NCBI RefSeq assembly: GCF_003202915.1
Contig: NZ_QGLP01000004.1
Location: forward strand, 62,001 to 126,000
Length of the DNA: 64,000 nt
Origin: Gilliamella apicola
Lineage (GTDB): Bacteria > Pseudomonadota > Gammaproteobacteria > Enterobacterales > Orbaceae
Direction of reading: 5' to 3'
Part shown: positions 7,764 through 18,640 of the stretch, piece after piece
Layout: the number at the start of each line of letters is the position of its first letter
How positions within the stretch are numbered: the stretch's first letter is position 1
The notes under the pieces: generated by a model
What the model saw: only the letters and a program-made list of their open reading frames with translations
Database searches by the model: none
Told to the model about the DNA's origin: nothing
Made by a program: the position numbers and the translations under genes

Positions 7764-10466
7764 TTAATTTAGATAAAAGCCTAATTCCTTAGAATAAAAA
7801 GAAGACTCTTTTTCAATAAGAACAATAATGGCATTTGGTCTATGTATTTGTTGTCTCAATTTTTCTAGAGGCTGCTGGTCAAGTTGTGGGACGGCTTTTT
7901 TAACTCTAGCCCATTTAGATGCACTAATTGTAACATGGCTTTGTTCCCATGCGTATTCGTTACTACTACAGTAAGGAATAACTTTTCCATCTTGTTGATA
8001 TGCTAGATAAAGATCAATATTATCTCTTGATAAACGGGTTGAAACTTCAATTTCCTTATCCCATTCACCATTGAACTGTTCACGGCTATAGCATTTATTA
8101 AAATTCAATATAATACTTTTAGCTTGTGAACTTTGTCCTAGTTGTTCTCCTAATGCTTTATAAAAGGCCTCTTGTAAACCTTCTGGTGGTTCAAGATCAT
8201 GGCGATAAACAGCTTCTATAAGTAGTCTCGCCTCTTCAGGCATTGTTATAACACCTCTTTCACGTAAAACCCGTTGGGTAAACCATAAATAGGCATGATT
8301 AGCGTAAACATATTTAGTATTGCGAAATTCTGGATTATCTAGCCAATCTTCGCTTGGATCATCCTGCCATGTTGGCGCAAATACGGTCAATATAGGTGGA
8401 TTTCGCTCATCACGTGGTTGATTCTGATGAGTGGCTGATTTGATATTTCCGTGTTTATCTCGCACATGTCGTTGTAAACGCCCAGCACGTTGAATCAATA
8501 GATCAATAGGTGCAATGTCACTAATCATTTCGTCAAAATCAAGATCTAATGATTGCTCAATGACTTGAGTCGCAATTATGATTTTTGCCGAGCGAATGGT
8601 GTTATTTGAGGTTTTTCCCGCCCATTCGATAGTTTTTTGCTCGATAGCCAAACGATCACAATAAGCAAAACGACTATGAAATAGCAAAATTTGCTTAGTA
8701 TCAAGATGCAAATTTTGTTTTATTTGTTGATATAAACTAATGGCATCAGCCACACTATTTTTTATCCAACAAATAATTTTTCCTTGCTCAATTGCCTTCT
8801 TTATTTTTTCTATACCGGAATTGATATTATCAATCCAGTCAATCTTAACTTGTCGCTTTACTTCATCCCTTGTTTCTATTGCGTGTTCGACTAAGCTTTT
8901 TTGATTTAGTTGAGTAAATAAAGGAAAGGGTAAATCTGTATTAACTGTTAAAGACGATGGTGTTGATGTTAATCCACTATAGAAGGCGTTAAGCAATTTT
9001 TCGCGCAGAAAAAATGGTAAAGTCGCGGTAAGAATAATTGCACTGCCACCTTGCGATGCATGATAATGCAATAATGATTCTAATAGTTTTACCATATAAC
9101 TATCATAAGCATGAACTTCATCTAAAATAAGTAATTTATGACGCAACCCTAATAATCGCAGCGATTGATGTTTAAACGGCATTACAGCCATCAATGCTTG
9201 ATCCAACGTACCAACCCCAACTTCCGCCAGTAATGACTTTTTACGAGTATCGACAAACCATTCATTGCACTCGCTACTGGCTGAATTATCATTGTTAAGA
9301 TATTTTTGCTGGCTAATATTATCTAAATTAATTATTGTTTGAGTAAAAGTCGGATTCATGTAACTTGCACCATGAGCCAAAACCAGTGATGGATGGCTAT
9401 CGGCTTGATACAATTGGCCGTAGACCTTTGCCGTTCGTTGATAGATACCATTAGCGGTTGCTTGCGTAGGCATACCGATGTAAATACCGTGTGCTTTCCC
9501 GGCAGCCATTAATCGATGTGCCAAAATCATGGATGCTTCGGTTTTACCTGCACCGGTGACATCCTCCATAATAAATAATTCAGGTCCAATATTGGTTAAT
9601 TGGCAGGATAGTGCTTGTTGTTGAAGTGGTGTCGGCTTTTCTATAAATGGAAACAGGTTTTTAATACCATTAAAAGGAGTAATCGAGGACCTTTTAGGTA
9701 AAGTTGCTACGGCTTTTTCAGCATTGGCGAGTGCATAGTTTGCCCAATACTCTGATAACTCCATTGATTTTGAACAAAAAGGGAAAAATTGCTCATTGGA
9801 ACCTAACCAATCGCTGATAACTGTTATGGCAGCTAATAACCAACTCAGTTTAGTAAGATTTTTACGAAAGGTTTTGTCAAAAAAGTTGGTCGGATAACAC
9901 GTTAATTTAGCATCGACAATAAATAGTTGATTAATCGCTTTAATATAGTCTAGTGATGCTTGTTTATCGTGTGCGTTGAATGATAATTTTCCTTTAGCCT
10001 CTAATATTGGTGGTTTTCCATGATGACCAGTCATAATTAATAACCAGATATCATATATATCTTTAATATTATTATTGTACTGCTCTAATTGAATTTCAGA
10101 TTTTTCAATTAGATATTCTTTCCATAACCAGTGTCCAAGTGAGTCATGCCGACTGAAATAACCTTTAGAGGGATCAGGAGCGACCAGTTTGGGATTATTA
10201 TGTTGAAATAATTGCTGAAATCCATTGGCGAACTTACCAATATCATGCCAAGCTAAAAAATAGGCAAACCAAAGGGCGGCTTTTTCAATTTCATTGGATG
10301 AGAAACCAAGTTGTTCAAATAATTCAGCAGAATTGAAATAATTATTTTTAACAATAAAATAGCCACAAGCCGCGACATCTAAATTATGATAAGCCAGAAG
10401 ATGATACTTCTCTGAAGTATCACTTTGTTGGCACTTTCCCCAATATTGATAAAATGATTGATTCAT
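7764..10466 (-). CDS. cas3: CRISPR-associated helicase-nuclease Cas3 (type I-E)
   Basis: A 900-residue fusion of an HD nuclease and an SF2 helicase. HD part: His at about 27 (LAYHNLD), the HD pair at 74-75 (AWHDIGKF), HDSLGHW near 107, and HH at 148-149 (MTGHHGKPP), then the ISDWLGSNEQFF block. Helicase part: Walker A TGAGKTE near 304-310, DEVH at 449-452, motif III TATLP near 480, and motif VI QRAGRLQRH. It degrades target DNA after recruitment by Cascade. It reads towards array 1, but is 9 kb from casA and on the opposite strand. No frameshift or missing motif is seen. Confidence 0.96.
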   Translation of the reverse strand: MNQSFYQYWGKCQQSDTSEKYHLLAYHNLDVAACGYFIVKNNYFNSAELFEQLGFSSNEIEKAALWFAYFLAWHDIGKFANGFQQLFQHNNPKLVAPDPSKGYFSRHDSLGHWLWKEYLIEKSEIQLEQYNNNIKDIYDIWLLIMTGHHGKPPILEAKGKLSFNAHDKQASLDYIKAINQLFIVDAKLTCYPTNFFDKTFRKNLTKLSWLLAAITVISDWLGSNEQFFPFCSKSMELSEYWANYALANAEKAVATLPKRSSITPFNGIKNLFPFIEKPTPLQQQALSCQLTNIGPELFIMEDVTGAGKTEASMILAHRLMAAGKAHGIYIGMPTQATANGIYQRTAKVYGQLYQADSHPSLVLAHGASYMNPTFTQTIINLDNISQQKYLNNDNSASSECNEWFVDTRKKSLLAEVGVGTLDQALMAVMPFKHQSLRLLGLRHKLLILDEVHAYDSYMVKLLESLLHYHASQGGSAIILTATLPFFLREKLLNAFYSGLTSTPSSLTVNTDLPFPLFTQLNQKSLVEHAIETRDEVKRQVKIDWIDNINSGIEKIKKAIEQGKIICWIKNSVADAISLYQQIKQNLHLDTKQILLFHSRFAYCDRLAIEQKTIEWAGKTSNNTIRSAKIIIATQVIEQSLDLDFDEMISDIAPIDLLIQRAGRLQRHVRDKHGNIKSATHQNQPRDERNPPILTVFAPTWQDDPSEDWLDNPEFRNTKYVYANHAYLWFTQRVLRERGVITMPEEARLLIEAVYRHDLEPPEGLQEAFYKALGEQLGQSSQAKSIILNFNKCYSREQFNGEWDKEIEVSTRLSRDNIDLYLAYQQDGKVIPYCSSNEYAWEQSHVTISASKWARVKKAVPQLDQQPLEKLRQQIHRPNAIIVLIEKESSFYSKELGFYLN

Positions 10467-10865
10467 TAAAATGGATATCCTTATTTTTAACCGCTAATAG
10501 TCAGAAACATTAAGCCGAGCATCCCCCTTGAAAGCTGAAATAATAAAAGAATATCGACTGAATTGCTAAATTTTTATACAAAAAATTATTTCATTTTTTT
10601 TACAATTAATCCTCCAAATTAAAATTCATCAATGTAAAAATATTTGGTTAATTTTAAAAAAATAAATCTTAGATAACTATTAATGTTATAATTCAAGATT
10701 CTTATTAAGTTTATTAATTAGGTTTTGCTCATTGGATTGAAGTTTGGCAAAATAGTTAACTCTCAATATGTTATTTTCAGTATTTTAGATAATTTAATTT
10801 TTTTATAATAAATCAAGTAAAATCGCAGATTGATAGTTAAATGGTAAAATAGGAACTAAATTAGG
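10467..10865. promoter_or_regulatory. Divergent intergenic region between cas3 and yejA
   Basis: A 399-bp, strongly AT-rich gap that must hold the promoters of cas3 (minus) and yejA (plus). A TATAAT at 10804-10809 is a candidate -10 for yejA. No ORF, repeat or RNA gene could be supported. The A/T tracts would suit H-NS-like binding, which is an inference only. Confidence 0.45.
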
Positions 10866-12821
10866 ATGAACAGTCAAAGAAAAATAAATATGAAAAAGTT
10901 ATTCATCTCAAGCTGCTTGAGTGGATTATTCATTACTTCAATGACTGTTTATGCCAAAAAAAAACCGAATATCATTTTGCCTACAGAAGCAACAATAGAA
11001 GCTAGCTCAACCACTAAGACTATTGTAAACCCTTCGATTGATAGCATTGAACCTAGCCAACCTGTCGAGCATATTTACCATAAAACCATTTTTTCGTTGC
11101 TAGGAGATCCCAAATATCCTGAAAATTTTGACCATCTAGAATACGTTAATCCTAATGCCCCCAAAGGTGGGATTATCAAACTACATGAAATAGGTACTTT
11201 TGATAATTTTAATCGTTTTGCTAGTCGTGGCGCACCGGAACATTATTCGGATTCGTTATATGATTCACTTTTTACCTCAACCGCTGATGATATTTCCAGC
11301 TTTTATCCACTGATAGCAACTTCAATTACTTATTCAGATAGTTATCGTTGGGCTGAAGTTTTTATTAATCCAAATGCCCGTTTTCAAGATGGCAAGCCAA
11401 TAACTGCCCATGATGTGGAATTTACTTTTCATAAATTTATGACTGAAGGTGTTTCACAATATCGAGTTTATAACAAAGGGGTAAATGTTAAAGCGATAGA
11501 TGACTATCGGGTTAGAGTGGAATTGCCGGAAACCGATCGTGAAAAACTGCTCTCTTTTGTCGGTAGTATGCGGGTTATTCCTAAGCATTTTTGGCAAAGT
11601 CATAATTTTTCTGAGCCATTAAGTACCCCGCCTGTTGGTAGTGGTCCTTATTATATTAGTGATTATAAAATGGGGCAGTACGTGGTTTATAAGCGTAATC
11701 CTGATTATTGGGCAAAGGATTTACCTGTTAATAAAGGCTTAGATAATTTTGATGAAAAACGTATTGATTATTATATGGATACGAGTATTGCTTTAGAGGC
11801 GTTTAAAGCAGGGGAATATGATTTTCGCGGTGAAGGGCAACCGAAAAACTGGTTTACGCAATATCAAGGAAAATATTTTGACGCAAAAGATATTATAAAA
11901 CATGAAAAAAACGTGGAAACCGCGGTAAATACTAGATGGTTAGCGTTCAATTTGCAAAAAGATTTTTTTAAAGATGTTAGAGTTAGACAAGCAATAACCT
12001 TAGCGTTTGATTTTGAATGGTTAAATCACGCATTTTATTATGATAGTTATAAAAGACCAGCTAGCTTTTTTGAAAATACTATTTATGCAGCAAAAGGTAA
12101 ACCGAGTGAGCAAGAGCTCAAATGGTTAATACCTTATAAAGATATTATTCCCGAGCAAGCGTTTGATGAAGCCTATACGGTTGCGAAAAGTGATGGACAA
12201 GGGTTTAATCGCAATAACTTATTAACCGCCGCTAAATTATTGCAAGAAGCCGGTTGGATTATTAAAGACGGAAAACTAATTAATGCCCAAAACCAGCAAC
12301 CTTTTGAATTTGAGCTATTAACTTATCTTGGTGAAGACATCAAATATGCGATACCTTTTCAACAAAATTTAGCGCGTTTAGGTATTACAATGAAAATAAC
12401 TTCATTAGATTATGCGCAATTAACGCGCAGGATGCGTGAACGTGATTATGATATGATGCCTCGTAATTATAGTGCGGTAAATTATCCCTCTTCCGATTTA
12501 ATGATTTTATGGGGGAGCGAATATTTAAATTCTTCATATAATGGTTCCGGACTACATAATCAGGCGATTGATTCGATTATTGCTGAAATAGTGAAAAATG
12601 TTGGCAATCAAAGTGAATTAATACCACTTGGACGGGCACTCGATCGCATTTTGACCCAAGAATATCCGATGATTCCAATGTGGTATAACAGTAAAACCTA
12701 TTATGCATATTGGAATAAATTTGGTCAGCCAGCCATACAACCAAGTTATGCAATAGGTATTGATAGCTGGTGGTATGATGCAGATAAAGCGGCTAGCTTG
12801 TCAAAGAATAGAGAACACTAA
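10866..12821 (+). CDS. yejA: Peptide/microcin C-type ABC transporter substrate-binding protein YejA
   Basis: A 651-residue periplasmic binding protein of the DppA/OppA class. A signal peptide is visible ([22 protein letters not shown] after a short extension), followed by a non-conserved linker of about 45 residues. The YejA pattern follows: [42 protein letters not shown], and [14 protein letters not shown]. YejABEF in E. coli imports peptides and microcin C. The start at 10866 has an AGGA 11 bp upstream; an internal ATG at 10890 is the alternative and would give a more typical signal peptide. First gene of a four-gene operon. Confidence 0.92.
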   Translation: MNSQRKINMKKLFISSCLSGLFITSMTVYAKKKPNIILPTEATIEASSTTKTIVNPSIDSIEPSQPVEHIYHKTIFSLLGDPKYPENFDHLEYVNPNAPKGGIIKLHEIGTFDNFNRFASRGAPEHYSDSLYDSLFTSTADDISSFYPLIATSITYSDSYRWAEVFINPNARFQDGKPITAHDVEFTFHKFMTEGVSQYRVYNKGVNVKAIDDYRVRVELPETDREKLLSFVGSMRVIPKHFWQSHNFSEPLSTPPVGSGPYYISDYKMGQYVVYKRNPDYWAKDLPVNKGLDNFDEKRIDYYMDTSIALEAFKAGEYDFRGEGQPKNWFTQYQGKYFDAKDIIKHEKNVETAVNTRWLAFNLQKDFFKDVRVRQAITLAFDFEWLNHAFYYDSYKRPASFFENTIYAAKGKPSEQELKWLIPYKDIIPEQAFDEAYTVAKSDGQGFNRNNLLTAAKLLQEAGWIIKDGKLINAQNQQPFEFELLTYLGEDIKYAIPFQQNLARLGITMKITSLDYAQLTRRMRERDYDMMPRNYSAVNYPSSDLMILWGSEYLNSSYNGSGLHNQAIDSIIAEIVKNVGNQSELIPLGRALDRILTQEYPMIPMWYNSKTYYAYWNKFGQPAIQPSYAIGIDSWWYDADKAASLSKNREH

Positions 12822-12822
12822 T

Positions 12823-13911
12823 ATGCTCAATTATATTATCCGTCGATTATTGCTGATTATTCCAACCTTGCTAATCATTTTGACGATCAACTTTTTTATC
12901 GTGCAAATTGCCCCCGGTGGGCCGGTTGACCAAGCTTTAGCCATGATAGAAAATGGACCTGAGGCTGGGCAGGTATTGTTACCAGGCAGTGAAAGTAGCC
13001 CAATAATATTGAAAGAACAAAAAAAAGAATCAAATTATCGCGGGGCGCGTGGTCTAGATCCAGAAATTGTGGCAATGATAGAGAAACAATATGGTTTTGA
13101 TAAACCGATTTGGGAACGCTATATCAATACGTTGCGACAATATATTCAATTTGATTTTGGTAACAGTTTTTTTAAAAGTGAATCGGTATTAAGTCTAATT
13201 GCCAAAAGTTTACCAGTCTCTATTTCATTAGGGTTATGGAGTACATTAATTGTTTATTTAATCTCCATCCCATTAGGGATTCGTAAAGCAGTTAAAGACG
13301 GTTCAAGATTTGATTTTTGGTCAAGTACGTTAATTATTATCGGTTATGCAATACCGGCCTTTTTATTAGCCGTGTTATTAATTGTTCTGTTTGCTGGCGG
13401 TAGTTATTGGGATATTTTCCCACTTCGAGGGTTGATTTCCAATAATTTTGAACAGTTAGATTTTTGGGGCAAAGTGAAAGATTATGCTTGGCATATTTGC
13501 TTACCAACGATTGCCATGGTGGTGAGTGGTTTTGCCACATTAACTATGTTAACCAAAAACTCATTTTTAGATGAAATTCGTAAACAATATGTAGTTACAG
13601 CTAGAGCGAAAGGCTTAAGTGAAAGGCAAATTCTCTATAAACATGTTTTCCGTAATGCCACCTTGCTTATTGTATCGGGTTTTCCTGCTGCATTTGTTGG
13701 AATTTTATTTACTGGCTCGGTCCTGATTGAGGCCATTTTTTCACTTAAGGGATTAGGGCTTTTAGGTTATGAAGCGATTATTCAGCGTGATTATCCTATA
13801 ATTTTTGGCACATTATATATATTTACCTTGATAGGACTTATCACCAAACTCTTATCAGATTTATCTTATATGATAATCGATCCACGCATTGACTTTGAGG
13901 CTCGCAATTGA
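12823..13911 (+). CDS. yejB: ABC transporter permease YejB
   Basis: A 362-residue inner-membrane permease starting [20 protein letters not shown], the common N-terminus of DppB/OppB-type permeases, with a periplasmic insert ([23 protein letters not shown]). The EAA loop [19 protein letters not shown] contacts the ATPase. The start lies 1 bp after the yejA stop; an in-frame start inside yejA is rejected. It forms the heterodimeric channel with YejE. Confidence 0.94.
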   Translation: MLNYIIRRLLLIIPTLLIILTINFFIVQIAPGGPVDQALAMIENGPEAGQVLLPGSESSPIILKEQKKESNYRGARGLDPEIVAMIEKQYGFDKPIWERYINTLRQYIQFDFGNSFFKSESVLSLIAKSLPVSISLGLWSTLIVYLISIPLGIRKAVKDGSRFDFWSSTLIIIGYAIPAFLLAVLLIVLFAGGSYWDIFPLRGLISNNFEQLDFWGKVKDYAWHICLPTIAMVVSGFATLTMLTKNSFLDEIRKQYVVTARAKGLSERQILYKHVFRNATLLIVSGFPAAFVGILFTGSVLIEAIFSLKGLGLLGYEAIIQRDYPIIFGTLYIFTLIGLITKLLSDLSYMIIDPRIDFEARN

Positions 13912-14942
13912 TGACTACGCACTACTCAATTAATCAGCTACGTTGGCAACGATTTAAACGCAATCGACGTGGATATTTTTCGTTATGGCTATTTTTAATA
14001 TTATTTATAATCAGCCTGTTCTCTGATTTTATCTTTAATGATCGGCCAATATTGATTAAATATCAAAATAACTATTACTTACCAATCTTTAATTTCTATC
14101 CTGAAACCGAATTTGGCGGCGAGTTTCAAACGCAAACTAATTATTTAGATCCTGCCGTGCAGAACAAGATTAAAGATGATGGTTGGATAGTTTGGCCACC
14201 ATTCCATTATACCTATAATACTTTGATACATGATACATCTAGCACTTTTCCTACTCCGCCATCTAAAACCCATCTGTTAGGTACCACCGATGCTGGTTTT
14301 GATGTATTAGCCAATATTGCATACGGTTTTAGAATATCGATGTTTTTTGCTCTTTTTCTGACCTTCTTCACTTCAATTATTGGGGTGTTAATCGGTGCAA
14401 TTCAAGGTTATTATGGTGGTAAAGTTGACTTGTTGGGTCAACGATTTATTGAGATTTGGAGTGGATTACCCGAGCTGTTTGTGATTATTCTCCTTGCCAG
14501 TATTTTACCACTTAATTTTTGGTGGTTATTGGCAATTACGGTGTTATTTGGTTGGATGGCGTTAGTTGGTGTTGTCCGAGCAGAGTTTTTACGCACCCGT
14601 AACTTTGATTATATTCGAGCGGCCAAAGCGATGGGGGTAAGCGATAGTAAAATTATACTTCGCCACATGCTACCCAATGCGATGATTGCGACATTAACAT
14701 TTTTACCATTTATTCTTTGTGGTTCTATTTCAACGCTAACAGCGCTAGATTTTCTAGGATTCGGTTTACCAATTGATTCGCCATCTTTAGGGCGATTATT
14801 ACTACAAGGTAAAAATAACTTGCAAGCGCCTTGGTTAGGAATTAGTTCTTTTTTAGTTATTTCCATCTTATTGTCACTGTTAATTTTTATTGGTGAAGCA
14901 ATTAGAGATGCATTTGATCCAAACAAAGGAGTATATAAATGA
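13911..14942 (+). CDS. yejE: ABC transporter permease YejE
   Basis: A 343-residue DppC-type permease. The ATG at 13911 overlaps the yejB stop (TGATG); a TTG one codon earlier is also possible. After the first membrane helix comes the YejE-type periplasmic insert with YNNYYLPIFNFYPETEFGGEF and HLLGTTDAGFDVLANIAYGF. The EAA loop reads AAKAMGVSDSKIILRHMLPN. It overlaps yejF by 4 bp, consistent with tight coupling. Confidence 0.94.
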   Translation: MTTHYSINQLRWQRFKRNRRGYFSLWLFLILFIISLFSDFIFNDRPILIKYQNNYYLPIFNFYPETEFGGEFQTQTNYLDPAVQNKIKDDGWIVWPPFHYTYNTLIHDTSSTFPTPPSKTHLLGTTDAGFDVLANIAYGFRISMFFALFLTFFTSIIGVLIGAIQGYYGGKVDLLGQRFIEIWSGLPELFVIILLASILPLNFWWLLAITVLFGWMALVGVVRAEFLRTRNFDYIRAAKAMGVSDSKIILRHMLPNAMIATLTFLPFILCGSISTLTALDFLGFGLPIDSPSLGRLLLQGKNNLQAPWLGISSFLVISILLSLLIFIGEAIRDAFDPNKGVYK

Positions 14943-16654
14943 GTTCTCCTTTATTATCTATTGTTGATTTAAATATAGCTTTTAAAACCGGTCAACACTT
15001 ACAAAGTCAAGTTGTGGAAAATATCAGTCTCGATATCAACGAACAAGAAACGGTCGCATTAGTCGGCGAATCGGGATCAGGTAAAAGTGTTACGGCGCTA
15101 TCGATATTAAGGCTGTTACCGAGGGAGCAGGTAATCTATCCATCTGGCGATATTATTTTTGAGGATAAATCGCTATTATATGCTTCGGAAAAAGAGTTAC
15201 GTAAAATTCGCGGTAATCAGATTAGTATGATATTCCAAGAGCCAATGGTATCACTTAATCCATTGCATACCGTTGAAAAACAACTGTATGAAGTATTATC
15301 ATTACATCGAGGTATGCGACGCAACGTTGCTCGTGGCGAAATTTTACAATATCTTGACCGTGTTGGTATCAAAGATCCTAAAAGCAAACTCTCCGCTTAT
15401 CCTCATCAGTTATCTGGTGGTGAAAGACAACGGGTGATGATTGCTATGGCTATTTTAACTCACCCCAAACTATTAATTGCTGATGAACCTACTACCGCTT
15501 TAGATGTTTCTGTCCAAGCACAGATTATTGATCTACTCAAAGAACTCAAAAAAGAGCTGAATATGAGTATGTTATTTATCTCACATAATTTGGGGATTGT
15601 TAAAAAACTGGCGGATAAAGTGGCGGTTATGCAAAATGGCCAAATTGTTGAATTCAATAATAAACAGCGTATATTCTTGCGTCCGCAACAAGAATATACC
15701 CAAACATTGTTGAGTTCTCAACCTAGCGGAGAGCCGGTTCCTTTACCGGATATGCCAGGTATATTGCTTAGTGTTAATCATCTCAATGTCGAAGTTGTCG
15801 CACAAAAAAGATTGTTTAGAAGTAAAAAGAAAAAAATTATTGATAACATTAGCTTTACAGTTCATCAAGGTGAAACAGTTGGTATTGTTGGTGAATCCGG
15901 CTCAGGTAAAAGTACCACAGCACTTGCAATTTTACGTTTAATTAAATCACAAGGTGATATTTGCTTCGATAGTCATTCTATACAGAATTTATCCGCCAAA
16001 AAATTATTACCATTTCGTAGCCGAATTCAAGTTGTGTTTCAAGATCCATATTCATCACTTAACCCACGCTTTAATGTGGAGCAAATTATCAGTGAAGGCC
16101 TAGAGACTCATAAAAAACTGACTAAAACCGAGCGAGAACAAGCGGTGATTGATATTATGCAAGAGGTCGGTTTAGATCCGCAAATGCGTTTTCGTTACCC
16201 GAATGAGTTTTCAGGAGGACAACGACAAAGAATCGCCATCGCAAGAGCCCTAATTCTACAACCAGAATTATTAATTTTAGATGAACCAACTTCGTCATTA
16301 GATCATACTATTCAAAAACAGATAATTAATTTGCTTAAATCATTACAAGAGAAACATCGCCTTAGTTATCTATTTATCAGCCATGATCTGGCGTTGGTTT
16401 ACTCTTTCTGTCATCAAATTATTGTTATGAAAGAAGGTAAAGTTGTTGAGCAAGGTTTACGTGAAAAAATCTACTATACGCCTGAAACCGAATATACCAA
16501 AGATTTACTGTCGTTTTTAGATAAACCACCAAGAAAGTCAACTAAAACATTGATTCATGCTAATATTCTTGAAAAAACGCAAAAAACAGAATCTAAACAA
16601 AAAGAAGACCAAAAGATCAATTGGGAAGACGCATTATTAATGCGTAAAAAATAA
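14939..16654 (+). CDS. yejF: ABC transporter ATP-binding protein YejF (tandem ATPase)
   Basis: A 571-residue protein with two ABC domains. Both carry GESGSGKS Walker A motifs (about residues 43-50 and 321-328), signatures LSGGERQRV and FSGGQRQRI, and Walker B LLIADEPTTALD and LLILDEPTSSLD. The single polypeptide supplies both ATPase sites of the YejABEF importer. The tail of about 40 residues is Lys-rich and not conserved. It is the last gene of the operon. Confidence 0.95.
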   Translation: MSSPLLSIVDLNIAFKTGQHLQSQVVENISLDINEQETVALVGESGSGKSVTALSILRLLPREQVIYPSGDIIFEDKSLLYASEKELRKIRGNQISMIFQEPMVSLNPLHTVEKQLYEVLSLHRGMRRNVARGEILQYLDRVGIKDPKSKLSAYPHQLSGGERQRVMIAMAILTHPKLLIADEPTTALDVSVQAQIIDLLKELKKELNMSMLFISHNLGIVKKLADKVAVMQNGQIVEFNNKQRIFLRPQQEYTQTLLSSQPSGEPVPLPDMPGILLSVNHLNVEVVAQKRLFRSKKKKIIDNISFTVHQGETVGIVGESGSGKSTTALAILRLIKSQGDICFDSHSIQNLSAKKLLPFRSRIQVVFQDPYSSLNPRFNVEQIISEGLETHKKLTKTEREQAVIDIMQEVGLDPQMRFRYPNEFSGGQRQRIAIARALILQPELLILDEPTSSLDHTIQKQIINLLKSLQEKHRLSYLFISHDLALVYSFCHQIIVMKEGKVVEQGLREKIYYTPETEYTKDLLSFLDKPPRKSTKTLIHANILEKTQKTESKQKEDQKINWEDALLMRKK

Positions 16655-16664
16655 AGGTACAAGG

Positions 16665-16688
16665 TTATGGCCGAAATATAAGCCATAA
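16665..16688 (+). terminator. Possible terminator after yejF
   Basis: A 7-bp stem TTATGGC/GCCATAA with a 10-nt loop, followed by an A/T-rich stretch (TTAAAAAATTAATTT), 10 bp after the yejF stop. The stem is weak, so this is tentative. Confidence 0.4.
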
Positions 16689-16727
16689 TTAAAAAATTAA
16701 TTTAGTAAACGATTTAACAGGTTAATT

Positions 16728-17588
16728 ATGCAAAAGAAAATATTCCGACTTTTAACCGCCTCATGTTTATCATTTATTTCAATAAATGTTATGGCGTTGA
16801 CATGTTCTGACGATCCTGAGCAAAACAAGGTTGCCGCCAATAATTATATTTTCAAAATATTAGATTTTATTGATTCTCAAGCTAAAGGTATAAAACAAGA
16901 AGTTAGAACCTCGACAATTACATCGGATACCGGTGCTATTCGTTCAATTGCCAAACATAGTTTAAATTACGATCTCAATGGCTTAATTATTGAAAGCCAT
17001 TACGACCTTTATTCTGATAAAAATGAAAAACTTTATTTTGAGCATCTGCAAAAAAATGAGTCTGGTTGGCAAAATGTAATTGAAGATATTGAAGATAAAA
17101 CCAATGGTAAGATTCAATTCAAAATGGATGAACAAGGTCGAATTGTCGCCTCAGAACAGATAAAAAAGGCACCCGATTTTACCTTTATTGAGAACGACAG
17201 TTATCAGTTTGATAACAACAATTGTTTGGTTATTAAAGATGTTCAATGGCGGTTAAATGAGTTGAATGCTAATGGAGATGTGATCGGAACAGAGCAAAAA
17301 GGAGCTTCGATTTACGCATTTAGTTATCAGAACCATCAATTAGCGAAAGTATCAACCCAATACAGTAATAACACCAGAAATGAAAGTGATTTTTCTTACC
17401 AATTTGATACAAACAATCGCTTAAATGTAATTCAATCTACCTATTCAATGGTAGGTAAAGATACATCGAATTATATAACGCAATTTTTAACCTTTAATGA
17501 AAAAAATGATTGGCTTAGTGCAACACAAGCAAAACAAAATAGAAAAAACAAACAAACCAATATTATTCGACAAATTACCTATTATTAA
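16728..17588 (+). CDS. Unknown secreted protein
   Basis: A 286-residue protein with a Sec signal peptide (MQKKIFRLLTASCLSFISINVMA, cleavage near residue 23). The mature part is rich in Asn, Asp and Tyr, with alternating beta-like strands (YQFDNNNCLVIKDVQW, FSYQFDTNNRLNVIQS). There are only two cysteines in the mature part, which could form one disulphide. I do not recognise the family. It has its own start 74 bp after yejF and ends at a convergent terminator facing frdD. Periplasmic or outer-surface location is inferred from the signal peptide. Confidence 0.6.
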   Translation: MQKKIFRLLTASCLSFISINVMALTCSDDPEQNKVAANNYIFKILDFIDSQAKGIKQEVRTSTITSDTGAIRSIAKHSLNYDLNGLIIESHYDLYSDKNEKLYFEHLQKNESGWQNVIEDIEDKTNGKIQFKMDEQGRIVASEQIKKAPDFTFIENDSYQFDNNNCLVIKDVQWRLNELNANGDVIGTEQKGASIYAFSYQNHQLAKVSTQYSNNTRNESDFSYQFDTNNRLNVIQSTYSMVGKDTSNYITQFLTFNEKNDWLSATQAKQNRKNKQTNIIRQITYY

Positions 17589-17600
17589 TCAATCTTAAAA

Positions 17601-17632
17601 TGGCGTTATCACAAGTGAACTCGATAACGCCA
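17601..17632. terminator. Bidirectional terminator between the secreted-protein gene and frdD
   Basis: A perfect 10-bp stem TGGCGTTATC/GATAACGCCA with a 12-nt loop sits between two convergent genes. It can serve both directions. Confidence 0.65.
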
Positions 17633-17654
17633 ATGAATTATCATCATTCTCGTT

Positions 17655-18008
17655 TTATCTTACAAATAAAATATAAATTGCATGGGCAGTCCATGCTAAT
17701 GCTAAACCGTAAGTAAGTAGTTTTTCTCGCTTGGGGTGTATGTTGAATTGATGAAGCAAAGTTAGAATCTGTTGCAATCCATACCAAATCGGTAGTGAAA
17801 TCATTAAACATAAAAATAGCTTACCTAATTGAGTATTAGCGAGTTTAAGAATGGAAGAACGGGTTATTGCGTCACCAAAAGGAATAATAAACGCAATAAT
17901 GATTAACACTACTGGCGCAAAAATAGCTGCCCAAAGTCCACCTAAAGCAAATAATCCTTTTGCCACTTTTGAATCAGAGGGTATTGGTTGAGTTTTTTGG
18001 TTTTTCAT
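17655..18008 (-). CDS. frdD: Fumarate reductase membrane anchor subunit FrdD (orphan)
   Basis: A 117-residue inner-membrane protein with three hydrophobic helices. The blocks KGLFALGGLWAAIFAPVV, ILKLANTQLGKLFLCLMISLPIWYGL and LLHQFNIHP match FrdD as remembered from E. coli (GLFGAGGMWSAIIAPV, IGRVFLFLMIVLPLW). FrdD and FrdC anchor the FrdAB catalytic dimer and bind menaquinol. frdA and frdB are not in this window on either side, so the anchors are orphaned here. It lies 14 bp downstream of frdC. Confidence 0.85.
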   Translation of the reverse strand: MKNQKTQPIPSDSKVAKGLFALGGLWAAIFAPVVLIIIAFIIPFGDAITRSSILKLANTQLGKLFLCLMISLPIWYGLQQILTLLHQFNIHPKREKLLTYGLALAWTAHAIYILFVR

Positions 18009-18022
18009 TAATCAAACACCAC

Positions 18023-18457
18023 TTATTTAATAATCGATAATAGTAAGCAATAGGAAAGTAAAAGCGTTACAACACAGAGACCAATAATTAATAAGTATAC
18101 CTGCCCCCTTTTATGCGTAGTTTGCTTAAAAACAACTTTAGCTATCAGCCTAAACCAATTAATCGAGTGAAACAAAGCCAGTAATAATGCAATAACATTG
18201 ATGATAACAGCTAAAGGGCTTTGTAAAAAAAAGATAAAACGATAAAACTCATCTTGCCCCATGGCATTCGTGTACATGCAAATAACCCCATACATCAAAA
18301 CCATACTGACCCAAATCATGGAAAAAGCGGTTAATTTATCAATGATTGATAAAAATAACCGCTGTTTTGCCGGTAAAGGTGTGAGTTCGGATTGATTTCC
18401 GTTTTTAATACTTAGATTATTATTTGCTGGATAATTATCATTATTTTTCTTAATCAT
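18023..18457 (-). CDS. frdC: Fumarate reductase membrane anchor subunit FrdC (orphan, divergent)
   Basis: A 144-residue protein with three membrane helices. The segment FIFFLQSPLAVIINVIALLLALFHSINWFRLIAK lines up well with FrdC ([31 protein letters not shown]), keeping the His and Trp of the quinone pocket. The N-terminus carries about 25 extra Asn-rich residues. The glutamate of the usual LREGTA motif appears as lysine (IIDKLTA), by alignment from memory. The subunit looks functional in fold but divergent, and lacks frdAB upstream. Confidence 0.82.
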   Translation of the reverse strand: MIKKNNDNYPANNNLSIKNGNQSELTPLPAKQRLFLSIIDKLTAFSMIWVSMVLMYGVICMYTNAMGQDEFYRFIFFLQSPLAVIINVIALLLALFHSINWFRLIAKVVFKQTTHKRGQVYLLIIGLCVVTLLLSYCLLLSIIK

Positions 18458-18640
18458 AACTTTCTCAATGTGAGTAACACTACTTTGTAATTAACGTTTT
18501 AGCGATTAATGTTTAATTTTGTATTATAAACCTTAAGTGATTTAAACCGTCAAATTAAAGTTCTGCATAATATCGGTTTTTGATAGCGGTTAACTAGGCA
18601 GAAAGTGCGTTGAGATAATTTACATAGTCTCGTTAATAAA

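Noticed and set aside
18522-18553. A sigma-70 promoter before frdC (TTGACG and TATAAT on the minus strand)
   Set aside because: The spacing is 20 nt, too wide for a confident call; no clear FNR site was found either.
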